Of a stretch of DNA of 64,000 nt, positions 53,519-61,920 are shown one piece after another. Source of the stretch: Microbacterium hydrocarbonoxydans (lineage in GTDB: Bacteria; Actinomycetota; Actinomycetes; Actinomycetales; Microbacteriaceae); contig NZ_FNSQ01000005.1 of assembly GCF_900105205.1 (NCBI RefSeq), positions 3,286,001 to 3,350,000 on the forward strand, given 5' to 3'. Within the stretch, counting starts at the first letter, position 1, and each line of letters starts with the position of its first letter. A program made the position numbers and the translations under genes. Under the pieces are notes generated by a model that worked only from the letters and a program-made list of their open reading frames with translations, made no database searches and was not told the DNA's origin.

Positions 53519-56500
53519 TCAGACCTCCGTCGCGAGCTCGCTCGACTCGTCGCCCCGAGCGCCGCGTGCGGTGCGCCGGCCGATCAGCACGCCGCCTCCC
53601 ACGCCCAGCGCCACGATCAGCAGTCCGCCGACGATCCACGGCCAGATCGGCGCGCCGTCCGGCACGGTCGCTGCCGTGACGGATGCCGCGGCCGCCGTAC
53701 CCTCCGACTCATCGGGGACGTCCGCGGGCGCGGTCACGCCGCACTCGGAATCGACGGGGAGCACCGCGGTGAGGGGATCGAGCTCCTCGCCCGCGGCATA
53801 GGTGCCGAAGGCCGCTGCTCCCGCCTCGGTGAGAGAGGTCGGGACCTCGTCGAGCGAGAGGCTGCCGTCGACAACCACGGCATCCGCCAGGTCGAACTCG
53901 GCGAGACGCACGCCCTTCTGGTCGACGCTCTGGCCGTCCTGCGTGGTGCCGAGCACGTCGAAGACGATGTACCCGGTGTCGCCGGCGAGTTCGAGCCGCG
54001 CGTTCACGAGAGTGGTATCGAGTGCGCCGCCGTGACCGGTGAACCGGATGCTGCCGCCGAAGGTGACGAGACCCGTGCGCGTCTCGTCGTCGAAGGAGCC
54101 GGCGCCACCGGTCCACACGTAGTCCGGGTAGTCGTAGGTCACGTCGGTGAGAGTCCAGCCGCCCGCGGCGATGCCCTCGATGTAGGTGCGGAACGATTCC
54201 TTGTAGCCCCACTCGAGCGTCGCGCCCTCGACCGTGCAGGCGCCGAGTGCCGCGGTCTGCCTGGTCAGAGTGAACGCCAGTCCGCGGTCGACGGATCCCT
54301 GCAGGGTCAGCGTGTGGGCGCCGTCCTCGAGCCCTGCGGGCAGCGTGCCCGTCCAGGTCGCGACGCCTGCGGCATCCGCTGTCACGGTGTCGAGCAGCAC
54401 CGGCGTGGAGTACACCACGACCCGGATGCCGGTCTCGTTCGGCTCGAACCCGGATGCCGTGAACGTCGCAGACCGCCCGGCCTGCAGTGCCGCGAGCTCG
54501 CCCTCGGCGATCTCGATGCCGTCGGTCGCCGGAGGCGTCGAGGGGATCTCCCGCTTGACCTTCACGACCGCGGCCGCGACCGTGCCGGTGGTGCCGGAGG
54601 GCGCTGCCGCGACCGACCCGATCGTGAACGAGACCGGGTCGAGGTTCGTCGAGAAGCCCGAGAGCACCGTGTCGCGACCGGCTGCCGTGAGGCTGGCCGG
54701 CGCCGCCGCGTATGTGACCGCTCCGTTGGACTTCACGACGGTGGCCTTCGACAGATCGAGCGTCGCGAACGGGACGGTCGCACCCGCGTGCGTCACGGAG
54801 AGGGTCGCCGACTGCGCGGAGGTGATGCGGATCTGCGGGTTCGAGACCGTGACGTCGAGCACGCCGCCGTGGCCGGTGAAGCGCACCGCCCCGCGGTAGA
54901 CGACGCTGCCGAGTCCGCTCGCGCGGTCGTAGTCGCCGCCGACGGTCTGCCCGAACTGGAACCGTCCGCCCGACCGGGTCGCGCCGCCGGACACGTCGAT
55001 CGCGCCCTTCGCGATGTCGCCGACCACATACTCCGTGAACGACGTCGAGATGCCCCACCGCAGGAGGCCGCCGGGCACGGTGGCCGCGGGCTTGGCGGGT
55101 GTCGTGGGCTTCGTCGGAGGCTTCGGAGTCTCCGGCTTCTTGCCCGTGATCGCATCCCACTGCGCGGGGGTGACGGCCACCGTCGATCGGGCGTAGATGG
55201 TGCCGGCATTCGGCATCGTGTGCTGCTGCCACGCGATGACCTCATAGGTCTTGGTGCGGTCGAGCGTGTCGGCCGGGGCCGTCAGGTCGACGCTGAAGGC
55301 GCCACCGGTGATACCGCGCACGTACTGCATCGCGAGGAACCCGCCCCCGGCGGTGACGTCCGCCTCCGTCCCCTTCTCGATCAGGGCGACGTAGGCGCCC
55401 GTGACGGCGCCGAGATCGGTGCCTGCCGCCGCGACCGTCAGCCCCTCGGCCGCGGTCGCGGACTTCACCGTCGTCGTGACGGCGGGTGCGGGGGCTGGCA
55501 GCAGAGCGTTCCATTGGGCGTCGCTGATCGCGACCGTCGAACGCGCGTAGATCGTGCCGGCATTCGGCATCGTGTGCTGCTGCCACGCGATGACCTCATA
55601 GGTCTTGGTGCGGTCGAGCGTGTCGGCCGGGGCCGTCAGGTCGACGCTGAAGGCGCCACCGGTGATACCGCGCACGTACTGCATCGCGAGGAACCCGCCC
55701 CCGGCGGTGACGTCCGCCTCCGTCCCCTTCTCGATCAGGGCGACGTACGCCCCGGTGACGCTGCCGAGCTTCGAGCCCGCCGCCGTGACGGTCAGGCCGT
55801 CGGCTGCGGTGGCCGCTGTGACGGTCGCGGTGAGGGTCGGGGTCGGGCCGTAGGCGAGCGGGACGCTCTTCTCCTGGGCGGCGTTGGTGACGCCGCCGGC
55901 ACCGTACGTGTAGATGCCGTAGGAGCCGGGGGTGGCTGCGGCGTCCTTCAGCGTCAGCGTCGCCCGGAAGGTGCCGTCGGCCGCGATGTCGACCCACTGC
56001 CCGCGGATCGCGGCCTGGTACTGCGCCGGGACCTGGTTGAGCACGGTCTCGGACAGCGCCCATGCCTGCGCCCCGATCGAACGAGTCGAGCTCGCGGCCC
56101 CTGACGACGGCTGCCAGGTGGCGGCGAAGTTGCCGAACACGACGTACGTGCCCTGCGGGAGGTTCGCCGGGATCGGCACCCCTCGTCCGCCCACGTTCGC
56201 GGTCGGGTCGTAGCCGGAGCCCTTCACGACGACCTTGTCGCCCGCCTTCAGAGGGGTCGTGCCCACGGGCGTCGAGCCATCGGCCAGGAACACCGCGATC
56301 GACGGCTCGGTCGGCTGCTTCGTGCCTGGGTCAGTGCCGGGATCCGTGCCGGGATCGGTGCCTGGGTCCGTGCCGGGGTCGGTGCCGGGGTCGGTGCCGG
56401 GGTCCGTCGGTGCCGCGCCCAAGACCGAGTCCCACTGGGCGGCGGAGACCGCGACGTCGCCGCGGGCGTAGATCGTCTCCGCGTTCGGGATGGAGTGCTG

Positions 56501-56887
56501 CTGCCAGATCAGCACCTCGTACACCTGGGCGCGGTCGAGCGAGCCGGCCGGCGCAGTCAGGGTGAACGAGGTCGCTCCGGCGCTCACCGTCGGGAACGGC
56601 TGTGCGAACGCGGCGTATCCGCCACCCGGACCGGACAGCCCGCCCTCGGTGCCCTTCACGATGAGCGCCGCGTAGACGCTCGGGACTCCGGGGAGACCAG
56701 TCGCCTCGACCTGCACGGTGAGACCCGCGCTACCCGCCGAGGTCACCGAGGCCGTGACGGAGCCGTCGGCCGCGTGCGCCGGCGGGACGATCACCGCGCC
56801 GGCCGCGATCAGGAGGAACGAGAGGAAGGCGGCGAGCAGCACGCGTATGCGGCGACTCTCCGTGGGTGCTGAGGCTGTGGCGTTCAC
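53519..56887 (-). CDS. Cell-surface HtaA-domain heme-binding protein with beta repeats
   Basis: 1122 residues from the GTG at 56887 (GGAGA five bases upstream). Order: signal peptide (VLLAAFLSFLLIAAG...AHA, to about 40); a beta module; a (DPGT)7 linker near 165-190; two nearly identical beta modules of 118 residues (about 365-600); HtaA domain 1 (about 606-790, LLRWGISTSFTEYV ... RFTGHGG); an Ig-like part; HtaA domain 2 (about 890-1055, LEWGYKESFRTYIEG ... IRFTGHGG); and a C-terminal membrane helix (IWPWIVGGLLIVALGVGGGV) with a basic tail. HtaA domains of corynebacteria take heme from hemoproteins. The adjacent divergent hmuTUV supports this role. An IdeR-like box lies upstream. Confidence 0.9.
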   Translation of the reverse strand: MNATASAPTESRRIRVLLAAFLSFLLIAAGAVIVPPAHAADGSVTASVTSAGSAGLTVQVEATGLPGVPSVYAALIVKGTEGGLSGPGGGYAAFAQPFPTVSAGATSFTLTAPAGSLDRAQVYEVLIWQQHSIPNAETIYARGDVAVSAAQWDSVLGAAPTDPGTDPGTDPGTDPGTDPGTDPGTDPGTKQPTEPSIAVFLADGSTPVGTTPLKAGDKVVVKGSGYDPTANVGGRGVPIPANLPQGTYVVFGNFAATWQPSSGAASSTRSIGAQAWALSETVLNQVPAQYQAAIRGQWVDIAADGTFRATLTLKDAAATPGSYGIYTYGAGGVTNAAQEKSVPLAYGPTPTLTATVTAATAADGLTVTAAGSKLGSVTGAYVALIEKGTEADVTAGGGFLAMQYVRGITGGAFSVDLTAPADTLDRTKTYEVIAWQQHTMPNAGTIYARSTVAISDAQWNALLPAPAPAVTTTVKSATAAEGLTVAAAGTDLGAVTGAYVALIEKGTEADVTAGGGFLAMQYVRGITGGAFSVDLTAPADTLDRTKTYEVIAWQQHTMPNAGTIYARSTVAVTPAQWDAITGKKPETPKPPTKPTTPAKPAATVPGGLLRWGISTSFTEYVVGDIAKGAIDVSGGATRSGGRFQFGQTVGGDYDRASGLGSVVYRGAVRFTGHGGVLDVTVSNPQIRITSAQSATLSVTHAGATVPFATLDLSKATVVKSNGAVTYAAAPASLTAAGRDTVLSGFSTNLDPVSFTIGSVAAAPSGTTGTVAAAVVKVKREIPSTPPATDGIEIAEGELAALQAGRSATFTASGFEPNETGIRVVVYSTPVLLDTVTADAAGVATWTGTLPAGLEDGAHTLTLQGSVDRGLAFTLTRQTAALGACTVEGATLEWGYKESFRTYIEGIAAGGWTLTDVTYDYPDYVWTGGAGSFDDETRTGLVTFGGSIRFTGHGGALDTTLVNARLELAGDTGYIVFDVLGTTQDGQSVDQKGVRLAEFDLADAVVVDGSLSLDEVPTSLTEAGAAAFGTYAAGEELDPLTAVLPVDSECGVTAPADVPDESEGTAAAASVTAATVPDGAPIWPWIVGGLLIVALGVGGGVLIGRRTARGARGDESSELATEV
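55201..55747 (-). repeat. Recent 354-bp internal duplication in the HtaA-domain gene
   Basis: 55201-55393 and 55555-55747 read as identical over 193 bp at an offset of 354 bp (118 codons). The flanks of the unit have diverged slightly, so either gene conversion or a recent unequal crossover is likely. Also a collapse risk in short-read assemblies. Confidence 0.8.
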
Positions 56888-56967
56888 GATTCTCCAGGCA
56901 CCGGGCACGCAGAGCAGACGCGCGCCGGCGGTGCCGCTGTGCAGTCGGGCGAGGGGGTGAGTGTTGG

Positions 56968-56986
56968 TTAGGCTTGGCTAAGTAAG
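56968..56986. promoter_or_regulatory. IdeR/DtxR-like box near the htaA-like gene
   Basis: TTAGGCTTGGCTAAGTAAG matches 12 of 19 positions of the TTAGGTTAGSCTAACCTAA consensus, with 12 of the first 14. It lies 81 bases before the GTG at 56887, where the promoter should be. Confidence 0.55.
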
Positions 56987-57030
56987 CCGCCCTCTCGACC
57001 ATAGGGGCGACGTCGAGAGCGCGTCAAGTT

Positions 57031-57049
57031 TTAGGATAGCCTTGCCTAA
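57031..57049 (+). promoter_or_regulatory. IdeR/DtxR box overlapping the hmuT start codon
   Basis: TTAGGATAGCCTTGCCTAA matches 16 of 19 positions of the consensus and its last base is the A of the hmuT ATG. TAGGAT inside it can serve as the -10, putting the RNA start at the ATG, hence a leaderless mRNA shut off by iron-loaded IdeR. Confidence 0.75.
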
Positions 57050-58212
57050 TGCGTCGCCTTCCCGCCGTCCTCGTCTCCGCCGTGCTCGCGGTCGCCCTGG
57101 CCGGCTGCGCGGGGTCTGCCGCGACCGGATCACCCCCGGCAGCGAGTGCAGAGGAGAGCTGCCCGCAGGCATCCGTTCCCCTCTCCGACCTCGATCTCGT
57201 GGACGACGTCCGCGCCGTGACGGGCGGCTCCACGGCCTGCCTGTCGAGCCAGGCGATCGACCCCGTCGACGACGACAGCGCCCCCCAGCTGCCGGTCACC
57301 GTCACCGACAGCGAAGGCCGGACGGTCGAGATCAGCGACGTCGACCGCATCCTGCCCATCGACATCTCGGGCACCATCGCCTCGACCGTTTTCGCTCTCG
57401 GACTCGGCGATCAGGTGGTCGGACGCGATTCGTCGACCCGGTTCGCCGGGACAGAGGACCTGCCCGTGGTCACGAAGACCGGCCACACCCTCAACGCCGA
57501 GGCGATCCTCGAGCTCGCACCCACGGTCATCCTCACCGACACCACGATCGGGCCGAAGGAGATCCGCCAGCAGCTGCGCGACGCCGGCATCGCGATCGTC
57601 GTGATCTCGAGCGACCGACGCCTCGACACCACGGATGAGCTGGTGACCGAGATCGCCGCCGCACTGGGGGTCCCCCGCCGCGGTGCCGCACTGATCGAGC
57701 GCCTCGACACCGACCTCGAGGCGACGCGGGCCGAGATCGCCGAGGTCGTGCCGGCCGACGTCGACGACCGAGCGCGGATGCTCTTCCTCTATGTGCGCGG
57801 CAACGCCAACATCTACTACATGTTCGGCGAGGACTCCGGCGCTGATTCCCTCATCGACGCGGTCGGCGGAGTCGACGTCGCCGCTGAGATCGGGTGGGAG
57901 GGGATGAAGCCGATGACCGCCGAGGCGCTCGTCGCCGCGAAGCCCGATGTGCTCGTCATGATGACCGACGGGCTCGAGTCCGTCGACGGGATCGACGGTC
58001 TCATCGAGCGCATCCCGGCGATCGCCGAGACGCCGGCGGGCGCCCACCGTCGCGTCATCGACATGGAGGACAGCGAGATCCTGAGCTTCGGTCCGCGCTC
58101 GGCCGACGTGATCGCCGCCATCGCTCGCGCACTCTACGCCCCGGCATCCGGCTCGGCGTCCGGCTCTGCCTCCGACCCCGCGCCCTCCGAGCCCTCCGAG
58201 CCCGCGACGTGA
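57049..58212 (+). CDS. hmuT: Heme ABC transporter substrate-binding lipoprotein (HmuT)
   Basis: 387 residues. Lipobox LAGC (VLAVALAGC, Cys about 23). Two-lobed iron/heme binding protein: ISGTIASTVFALGLGDQVVG, ILELAPTVILTDTTIG, NIYYMFGEDSGADSLIDAVG. The insert between signal and lobe 1 (about 60 residues, with SCPQ and TACL Cys) is longer than usual. Ends in a Ser/Pro/Glu tail. First gene of hmuTUV, leaderless under an iron box; receives heme from the HtaA protein. Confidence 0.92.
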   Translation: MRRLPAVLVSAVLAVALAGCAGSAATGSPPAASAEESCPQASVPLSDLDLVDDVRAVTGGSTACLSSQAIDPVDDDSAPQLPVTVTDSEGRTVEISDVDRILPIDISGTIASTVFALGLGDQVVGRDSSTRFAGTEDLPVVTKTGHTLNAEAILELAPTVILTDTTIGPKEIRQQLRDAGIAIVVISSDRRLDTTDELVTEIAAALGVPRRGAALIERLDTDLEATRAEIAEVVPADVDDRARMLFLYVRGNANIYYMFGEDSGADSLIDAVGGVDVAAEIGWEGMKPMTAEALVAAKPDVLVMMTDGLESVDGIDGLIERIPAIAETPAGAHRRVIDMEDSEILSFGPRSADVIAAIARALYAPASGSASGSASDPAPSEPSEPAT

Positions 58213-59282
58213 GCGGCGAGGTCGTCACCCGCGTGCCGACCCGGCACCGCGGGCTCCGCTTCACGCTCGTCGTGGCCGGTCTGACTGTCGCGCTCCTCGC
58301 GACCTGCATCCTCTCGATCACGAGCGGGCAGTACTCGCTCTCCCCGACCGACCTGATCGGCGTGCTGCTGCGCGGGATCGGCATCGACACCGCCTGGGCT
58401 CCCGCCGAGGCGACCGATTACGGCGTGATCAACAACCTGCGCCTCCCCCGACTGGTGCTCGGCCTGCTCGTCGGCGTCGCTCTCGCCGTCTCGGGCGTGC
58501 TCATGCAGGCGATCTTCGGCAACCCGCTGGCGGATGCCGGGGTCGTCGGCGTCTCCTCGGGCGCGGCGCTCGGAGCGGCCGCGAGCATCACCCTCGGCCT
58601 GGCCTCGTTCGGCATGTGGACGACACCCGCCTTCGCATTCCTGGGCGGACTCGCCGCCGTGCTCGCTGTCTACTTCATCAGCCGATCCGGTGGACGCACC
58701 GAGGTCGTCACGCTGCTCCTGACGGGCATCGCGATCAATGCGATCGCCGGCGCCGGCATGGCGTTCCTGACCTTCCTCGGCACGACGTCGACCCGCGAGC
58801 AGATCGTGTTCTGGCAGCTCGGATCACTGAACGGAGCGCTCTGGTCGAACGTCGCGCTGGTCGCCCCGCTCGTCGCGATCGGCGTCGTCGTCGCCGTGGT
58901 CGTCTCCGCGCAGCTCGATCTCTTCGCCCTCGGCGAGCGCACCGCCCGACACCTCGGCGTTCGCGTCGAGCTGCTGCGGATGGCCGTGATCGTCACTGTC
59001 GCGGTGCTCGTCTGCGCGGCCGTCGCGTTCGCTGGGATCATCGGATTCGCCGGGCTCGTGGTGCCGCACCTCATGCGCATGCTCATCGGCCCCGCCCACC
59101 TGCCGCTCATGATCGCCTCGGCCCTCGGCGGAGCGCTCCTGATCGCGGTCGCCGACCTCGTCGCCCGCACTGCCGTGCCGCTCGCCGACCTGCCCATCGG
59201 CATGATCACCTCGCTGGTGGGCGGCCCGTTCTTCCTGTGGCTGCTGGTGCGCACGCGACGCAGGTCCGGAGGATGGGCATGA
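58209..59282 (+). CDS. hmuU: Heme ABC transporter permease (HmuU, FecCD family)
   Basis: 357 residues from the GTG overlapping the hmuT stop (GTGA). FecCD features: LRLPRLVLGLLVGVALAVSG, MQAIFGNPLADAGVVGVSSG (the conserved NPLA...G-SSGA region) and AGIIGFAGLVVPHLMRML. About ten helices. Dimer in the heme importer. Confidence 0.93.
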   Translation: MSGEVVTRVPTRHRGLRFTLVVAGLTVALLATCILSITSGQYSLSPTDLIGVLLRGIGIDTAWAPAEATDYGVINNLRLPRLVLGLLVGVALAVSGVLMQAIFGNPLADAGVVGVSSGAALGAAASITLGLASFGMWTTPAFAFLGGLAAVLAVYFISRSGGRTEVVTLLLTGIAINAIAGAGMAFLTFLGTTSTREQIVFWQLGSLNGALWSNVALVAPLVAIGVVVAVVVSAQLDLFALGERTARHLGVRVELLRMAVIVTVAVLVCAAVAFAGIIGFAGLVVPHLMRMLIGPAHLPLMIASALGGALLIAVADLVARTAVPLADLPIGMITSLVGGPFFLWLLVRTRRRSGGWA

Positions 59283-60091
59283 GCCGCGTGTCCGCCGCGA
59301 CGCGGATGCAGGCGACCGGCGTGACCGTGCTCGTCGGCGGCGAGCGCGCGATCCTCCACGACGCGTCCATCGAGGTCAGGGCGGGCGAGGTCCATGCGCT
59401 CGTCGGACCCAACGGTGCCGGCAAGTCGACCCTGTTCGGGGTCTTGTCCGGCGACGTGATCCCTCGCTCGGGGGAGGTCGTGCTGGATGGGGTGCCGATC
59501 GGCGGCATCCGTCCCGCGGCACTGGCGCGCGCGCGGGCGGTGCTGCTGCAGGAGAATGCGGTGTCCTTCCCCTTCACCGTCGAGCAGGTCGTGCGCATGG
59601 GGCGCGCGCCGTGGGCGCGCACCGGTTCGGCGGCCGATGACGACGAGATCGTCGCGGCGGCGATGGAGGCGACCGAAGTGCAGGCACTGGCCTCCCGTGC
59701 GGTCACCTCGCTGTCCGGCGGCGAGCGGGCCAGGGGCGCGCTCGCGCGAGTGATCGCGCAGAGCACCGGCATTCTGCTGTTGGACGAGCCGACGGCCGCG
59801 CTCGACCTGAAGCACCATGAGGACGTCATGCGGCTGATCCGCGGCCGGGCGGATGCCGGCATGGCCGTCGCCATCGTGCTGCACGACCTCAACGCGGCGC
59901 TGGCCCACGCCGATCGGGTCACACTCCTGTCGGAGGGGCGGGTCGCCGCCACGGGGTCTCCGTCGGAGGTGCTCACCGCCGGGCGGATCGAAGCCGTCTA
60001 CGGTCAGGCCGTCGACGTGTTCCCGCATCCGTCCACCGGGGTTCCGCTCATCGTGGCTCGGCGCGGCTCTGCTCTCGCACCGCTCGATTGA
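59279..60091 (+). CDS. hmuV: Heme ABC transporter ATP-binding protein (HmuV)
   Basis: 270 residues from the ATG at 59279 (ATGA overlap, GGAGG six bases before; an ATG at 59273 is the alternative). LVGPNGAGKSTL (Walker A), TSLSGGERARGALARV (signature LSGGE), ILLLDEPTAALDLKHH (Walker B) and LHDLNAAL (H-loop). Typical HmuV features: VLLQENAVSFPFTVEQVVRM and an end in LIVARR. Completes the importer. Confidence 0.93.
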   Translation: MSRVSAATRMQATGVTVLVGGERAILHDASIEVRAGEVHALVGPNGAGKSTLFGVLSGDVIPRSGEVVLDGVPIGGIRPAALARARAVLLQENAVSFPFTVEQVVRMGRAPWARTGSAADDDEIVAAAMEATEVQALASRAVTSLSGGERARGALARVIAQSTGILLLDEPTAALDLKHHEDVMRLIRGRADAGMAVAIVLHDLNAALAHADRVTLLSEGRVAATGSPSEVLTAGRIEAVYGQAVDVFPHPSTGVPLIVARRGSALAPLD

Positions 60092-60218
60092 TCCGATTCG
60101 GGGGCAGGGTGCGCCGTCCGACTGATCCGATCCCGGGTCGGCCTGCGTCGTCGCCGGCGAGCTGAAGTCCCAGAAGCGACAATGCAGGGACTGCGTCGTC
60201 CGCGAGCATCCCCCGGGG

Positions 60219-60590
60219 TCAGGGGCGCAGCGGCAGTACGGCGGCCAGATCGGCGCGGGTGCCGGAGGCGCTGACGCGGCCGGAGGTGGCGGCATCCGTC
60301 CAGTGCTCGGTTCCGGTGGCCACGGCGATCCAGGTCGCGGCATCCATCTCCACCACGTTCGGAGGAGTGCCACGGGTATGGCGGGGACCCTGGATCACCT
60401 GCACGGCACCGAACGGCGGCACGCGCACCTCGACGCTGTTGCCCGGAGCCTTCTCGTCGAGCAGCTGCAGCAGGTAGCGCACAGCGGTGGCGAGCGCGGT
60501 GCGCGGTGGCTTCTCGCCGGCGGCATCCGCTCGTCGCACCACGTCGAGAGCGGCCCGGCCGTCGACGATGTCGATCTTCCTCGGGGGCAT
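60219..60590 (-). CDS. Sterol carrier-like protein (actinobacterial SCP family)
   Basis: 123 residues from the ATG at 60590. RKIDIVDGRAALDVVRRA at the start, APGNSVEVRVPPFGAVQVIQ in the middle and TWIAVATGTEHWTDAATSGR late, as in the short 'sterol carrier' proteins found near purine genes in actinobacteria. Ligand unknown. Convergent with hmuV; the space of 127 bases shows no clear terminator. Confidence 0.85.
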   Translation of the reverse strand: MPPRKIDIVDGRAALDVVRRADAAGEKPPRTALATAVRYLLQLLDEKAPGNSVEVRVPPFGAVQVIQGPRHTRGTPPNVVEMDAATWIAVATGTEHWTDAATSGRVSASGTRADLAAVLPLRP

Positions 60591-60771
60591 GGGATCCAGG
60601 GTACGCGCGCCGGTCGCCGGCGGCGGGCGGTGTGGTGGGCGGTGCGGCGTGCGGCTGCGAAGGCGATGTGCTCTTGCGAAGGCCGAATCCCCCGCATCCT
60701 GCCTTCGCACGCGCATTTCGACTGCGCAGGCGCACGCCGCGCCCCCGGTTCGCAGGCATAGGCTCAGGGTG

Positions 60772-61452
60772 ATGAGCCAGAATCCCGAGACACTGCACGG
60801 AGCGCGAGCCGAACTGCTCGCCGCCGCCGGGCGCCGCGAGAGGTGGGCGCGGCCATTCCCCCCGGTCGTCGGGACGGCACATGCGGCATCCGTCCTCGTC
60901 CTGTTCGGACGCCTCGACAGCAAGCCTGCTCAGACCGACGAGCTGACCGTCGCGGCCGACCTCGACGTGCTGCTGCAGCGCCGCGCGGCGACCCTGTCGT
61001 CGCATCCAGGACAGGTCTCCTTCCCCGGCGGCAGACGCGAGGATGCCGACGCGGATGCCGTCGCCACCGCCCTGCGCGAGGCCGAGGAGGAGACCGGGCT
61101 CGATCCGGCCGGAGTCGAGATCCTGGCGACGCTCGACGAGCTGCCTCTCGCGGCCAGCAATCACGTCGTGACTCCGGTGCTCGCCTGGTGGCGGTCGCCG
61201 TCTCGCGTCGCGGCGGTCGACCACGCCGAGACGGTCGACGTGTTCCGGGTGCCGGTGGCGCAACTGCTCGATCCCGACCGCCGGTTCACGTCGACGATCC
61301 ACCGGATGGGTCGCACCTGGCGCGGCCCCGCCTTCGACATCGACGGCACGATCGTGTGGGGATTCACCGCGATGGTGCTTGACGCCCTGTTCGATGCGAC
61401 CGGGTGGACGCTGCCGTGGGACCCGTCGATCGAGCGGCCGATCGAGCTCTGA
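60772..61452 (+). CDS. NUDIX hydrolase, CoA pyrophosphatase (NudL) type
   Basis: 226 residues from the ATG at 60772. SSHPGQVSFPGGRREDADAD then ALREAEEETGL: the Nudix box with its REAEEE metal site, preceded by the UPF0035 signature (S-x-H-x-G-x-V-x-F-P-G-G) of CoA diphosphatases. Probably splits CoA or its derivatives to 4'-phosphopantetheine and 3',5'-ADP. A 180-bp space with a long imperfect inverted repeat separates it from the divergent sterol-carrier gene. Confidence 0.9.
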   Translation: MSQNPETLHGARAELLAAAGRRERWARPFPPVVGTAHAASVLVLFGRLDSKPAQTDELTVAADLDVLLQRRAATLSSHPGQVSFPGGRREDADADAVATALREAEEETGLDPAGVEILATLDELPLAASNHVVTPVLAWWRSPSRVAAVDHAETVDVFRVPVAQLLDPDRRFTSTIHRMGRTWRGPAFDIDGTIVWGFTAMVLDALFDATGWTLPWDPSIERPIEL

Positions 61453-61470
61453 CCCAGTCGTCCGACCCCC

Positions 61471-61555
61471 GGCCCTCGTCAGCTTCCCGGCCTCCCGGTC
61501 TCCCCGACCCCCGGCCCCCCGGCCCTCGTCAGCTTCCCGGCCTCCCGGCCTCCCC
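61471..61555. repeat. Two-copy 50-bp tandem repeat after the NUDIX gene
   Basis: 61471-61505 and 61521-61555 are the same 35 bases but for one change, at a period of 50 bp. Part of the 468-bp gap 61453-61920, which otherwise holds two inverted-repeat elements and a direct repeat (CGCAACCCGCCGAAACCCG near 61717 and 61876) but no gene. Confidence 0.75.
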
Positions 61556-61566
61556 GGTTTCCCGTT

Positions 61567-61646
61567 CACAACTCAGCACCGATGCGGCGCGCGTCCCGGA
61601 AGAAGCCCCAGAACCACCCCCCGGCGCGGTTCTGTGCTGAGTTCTG
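61567..61646. repeat. REP-like inverted-repeat element 4 (80 bp)
   Basis: Arms CACAACTCAGCA (61567-61578) and TGCTGAGTTCTG (61635-61646), 11 of 12 paired, around 56 bp. Pairing extends outward to 61564 and 61649. Confidence 0.75.
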
Positions 61647-61760
61647 AACCCGCTCGGGTGCAGAACCCCCCAGCGACCACCCGTGGAGATCCGGCGACCG
61701 CCCCCACCCGCTTCCCGCAACCCGCCGAAACCCGTACCCGACTCTCCCCTGCTTCTGCTC

Positions 61761-61839
61761 CACAACTCCGGAGATCTGACCACGGATGGACGCGCAGCGC
61801 CCGATCTGCCCGCAAGCAGCCCAGTTCTCCGGAGTTATG
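61761..61839. repeat. REP-like inverted-repeat element 5 (79 bp)
   Basis: Arms CACAACTCCGGA (61761-61772) and TCCGGAGTTATG (61828-61839), 11 of 12 paired, around 55 bp, the same size as element 2. Confidence 0.75.
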
Positions 61840-61920
61840 AATCGCCGCGCGGCGAGAACCCGCCGGGAACCCACTCGCAACCCGCCGAAACCCGCGCCCG
61901 CGCGTCGGTAGTCTGGACAC

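Noticed and set aside
60640..60750. Further member of the 80-bp element family
   Set aside because: It has inverted repeats (TGCGAAGGC/GCCTTCGCA and GCGGCGTGCG/CGCACGCCGC), but arm sequence and spacing do not match the family.
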